5,821 bases of DNA from Bacteroidales bacterium. Its GTDB lineage: Bacteria; Bacteroidota; Bacteroidia; Bacteroidales; UBA932. Position numbers and translations under genes: made by a program. The DNA lies in the NCBI GenBank assembly GCA_017615135.1, contig JAGAAU010000233.1, positions 1 through 5,821 on the forward strand, read 5' to 3'. Below the pieces are notes generated by a model that made no database searches, was not told the origin of the DNA, and worked only from the letters and a program-made list of their open reading frames with translations. Of this stretch, positions 4,435 through 5,821 are shown one piece after another (position 1 is the stretch's first letter; each line of letters starts with the position of its first letter).

Positions 4435-5821
4435 GCGGGCTATTTCCATTGTTCTTTCACGGCCGCCGATACGCTTGATTGAAGAGACGGCCCGGCCGTT
4501 TTCAAGGACTGTTTTAACAACGGCGAAGTGGGCGTCGCCCTTGGCGGCTACCTGTGGCAGATGGGTTATTGCCAGCACCTGCATATCCTTACCCATTGAG
4601 CATATCATGGAGCCCATGCGGTCGGCTGCGCTGCCGGAAACCCCGCTGTCTATCTCGTCGAAGATAAGCGTGGGCATGGCGCTGTTGGAGGCCATGAGAG
4701 CTTTGAGCGCCAACATTATACGGGACATTTCACCGCCGGAGACGCACTTCTTCACGTCTGCGGGGACACCGCCGGTAGCGGAAAACAGGAACTGCAGGGA
4801 GTCTTTTCCCCAGGCGCCTTCAGGAGAAGCGCCGAGTTCCGCTCTGAAGACTGAACGTTCAAGTTCGAGGTAATGGAGCGAAGACTCTATGCTTGCGGAG
4901 AAGCGCGAAGCCGCTTCTTTCCGCAGGGCGGAAAGCTGCGCGGCGAGCGCGTCGTAGCAGCCCCGGGCCTCTGAAAGTTCCTTTTCCAGGACCTTTATAC
5001 GTTCCTCGGTACGTGCCGTATCGAAAAGCGCTTCTGAGAATTCTTCCTTTTTTGCAATAAGCTCACTGACTGTACGGCAGGAATGCTTCTGCATCAGGGA
5101 ATACAGAAGAGAAAGCCTTTCTTCCACTTCGGCGAGCCTCTGCTGGGACACATTCACGGAAAGGCCCAGGCTTTCCAGGCTTGAGGAGATATCGTCCAGC
5201 TCTATGCGTACGCTGTCCAGACGTTTTTCCAGCTCGGGCAGCTCGCCCATATATGAACTGATTCGGGACAGCAGGCGGGCGCTCTCCCTAACTGCCGACA
5301 CAGGCCCTGGAACGGCCTGGTTGTCATCACCTTCCAAAAGAGATACGGCACCCGCAAGAGTTTCTTTTATCTGTCCGGCGTTGGTAAGCAGTTTCTGTTC
5401 CTCTTCCAGCTCTTCCAACTCCCCTTCCCGAAGGGAGGCCTCCTCCAGTTGGGAGAACATCGCCTCGTTCCATTCCCTCTGAGAGTTGCTGCGGTCCAGT
5501 TCCTCACGGCACGCATCCAGTTCAGACCGAGCCGAAAGCATCCTGCGCCACTGGCCGGAACATTCCTTTCTGAGCGAGGTGGCACCCGCAAATGAATCCA
5601 GCACCGACATCTGGAACGAGCGGTCTGTAAGCAGCAGGCTGTTATGCTGTGAATGAATGTCAAAAAGTTGCGCCGAGAGCTCGGTCAGCAACTGGAGCGG
5701 CACCGGACAGTCGTTCACGAAACTGCGCGAGCGTCCGCTGCGGCTGATAACCCTCCGCACTATGAGCAGGGAATCGGGAGAATCGGCCCCGTATTCATCG
5801 AGCAGGGCGGATATTTCTTCC
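4366..5821 (-). CDS. recN: DNA repair protein RecN (N-terminus off the window)
   Basis: An SMC-like ATPase that acts on DNA double-strand breaks in recombinational repair. The frame is open from base 5820 to the TAG at 4368-4366, giving 484 residues; full RecN is about 550-575, so roughly 70-80 N-terminal residues including Walker A lie beyond the edge. Residue numbers here refer to the fragment. LLIVRRVISRSGRSRSFVND (18-37) and LFDIHSQHNSLLL are typical RecN sequence. A long Glu/Leu-rich coiled-coil middle follows. The C-terminal ATPase half has FLFSATGGVP before the ABC signature SGGEMSR starting at 361 (bases 4740-4729), Walker B LIFDEID at 385-391 (Glu389 catalytic) and the His-switch THLPQVAAKGDAHF with His420. 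The frame continues above an internal GTG at 5760, which is not the start. The gene converges on the binding-protein gene and overlaps it by 69 bases; its end, LLSGAEITPEAVANAEALL, resembles other RecN C-termini. Confidence 0.96.
   Translation of the reverse strand, partial: EEISALLDEYGADSPDSLLIVRRVISRSGRSRSFVNDCPVPLQLLTELSAQLFDIHSQHNSLLLTDRSFQMSVLDSFAGATSLRKECSGQWRRMLSARSELDACREELDRSNSQREWNEAMFSQLEEASLREGELEELEEEQKLLTNAGQIKETLAGAVSLLEGDDNQAVPGPVSAVRESARLLSRISSYMGELPELEKRLDSVRIELDDISSSLESLGLSVNVSQQRLAEVEERLSLLYSLMQKHSCRTVSELIAKKEEFSEALFDTARTEERIKVLEKELSEARGCYDALAAQLSALRKEAASRFSASIESSLHYLELERSVFRAELGASPEGAWGKDSLQFLFSATGGVPADVKKCVSGGEMSRIMLALKALMASNSAMPTLIFDEIDSGVSGSAADRMGSMICSMGKDMQVLAITHLPQVAAKGDAHFAVVKTVLENGRAVSSIKRIGGRERTMEIARLLSGAEITPEAVANAEALLGGR
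4485..4502 (+). terminator. Weak candidate terminator for the three-gene cluster, inside recN
   Basis: ACGGC at 4487-4491 pairs with GCCGT at 4495-4499 around a CCG loop, extended by a G-U and an A-U pair, and is followed by a T run (4499-4502). It begins about 50 bases after the binding-protein stop on the plus strand. The stem is short, the T run is only four long, and GC palindromes arise readily in coding DNA of this composition. Confidence 0.25.

Noticed and set aside
5204..5482. A Ser/Arg-rich plus-strand open frame opposite recN
   Set aside because: Its Ser runs are the reverse reading of recN's Glu/Leu-rich coiled coil; there is no independent support for a gene.
1..5821. Defence system, CRISPR, phage or insertion-sequence content
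   Set aside because: No direct-repeat arrays, transposase, integrase or toxin-antitoxin-like small genes were seen; every gene is a housekeeping or envelope family with similar composition.

Overview
The window looks like ordinary chromosome from a member of the Bacteroidota, most likely Bacteroidales, with moderate GC. Three things suggest this. The intergenic gaps hold exact matches to the Bacteroidota -7 promoter element (TAnnTTTG). Clear Shine-Dalgarno sequences are missing before the starts. The proteins read like Bacteroidales versions of their families. Genus cannot be fixed from the sequence alone. No mobile element, CRISPR array, tRNA or rRNA was seen, and no gene-free stretch exceeds 70 bases.

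Layout. The left edge holds the N-terminal 169 residues of NAD kinase (nadK, minus strand, gene runs off the window). It is divergent from a complete pyridoxine 5'-phosphate synthase gene (pdxJ, plus strand). The two share a 64-base gap with a back-to-back pair of candidate promoters that leave almost no 5' leader on either side. A fresh promoter-like element after pdxJ precedes a tight plus-strand cluster of three genes. These encode a membrane-anchored OmpH/Skp-like coiled-coil protein, a GT4-type glycosyltransferase whose GTG start overlaps the previous stop (GTGA), and a secreted periplasmic-binding-protein-like protein starting 5 bases later. The right edge is recN on the minus strand (DNA repair ATPase, N-terminus off the window). 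It converges on the cluster and overlaps its last gene tail-to-tail by 69 bases.

How the genes fit together. nadK and pdxJ make redox and amino-acid cofactors (NADP and pyridoxal phosphate). The three-gene cluster is probably one transcript for cell-envelope functions: an OMP-chaperone-like protein, a cytoplasmic sugar transferase and an exported binding-domain protein. The exact substrate and ligand cannot be read from sequence. recN is an unrelated repair gene.

I see no convincing new multi-gene system. The points most worth following are the near-leaderless divergent promoters, the coupled chaperone-glycosyltransferase-binding-protein cluster, the LysM-less binding protein, and the long convergent overlap whose hairpin ends exactly on the recN stop codon.
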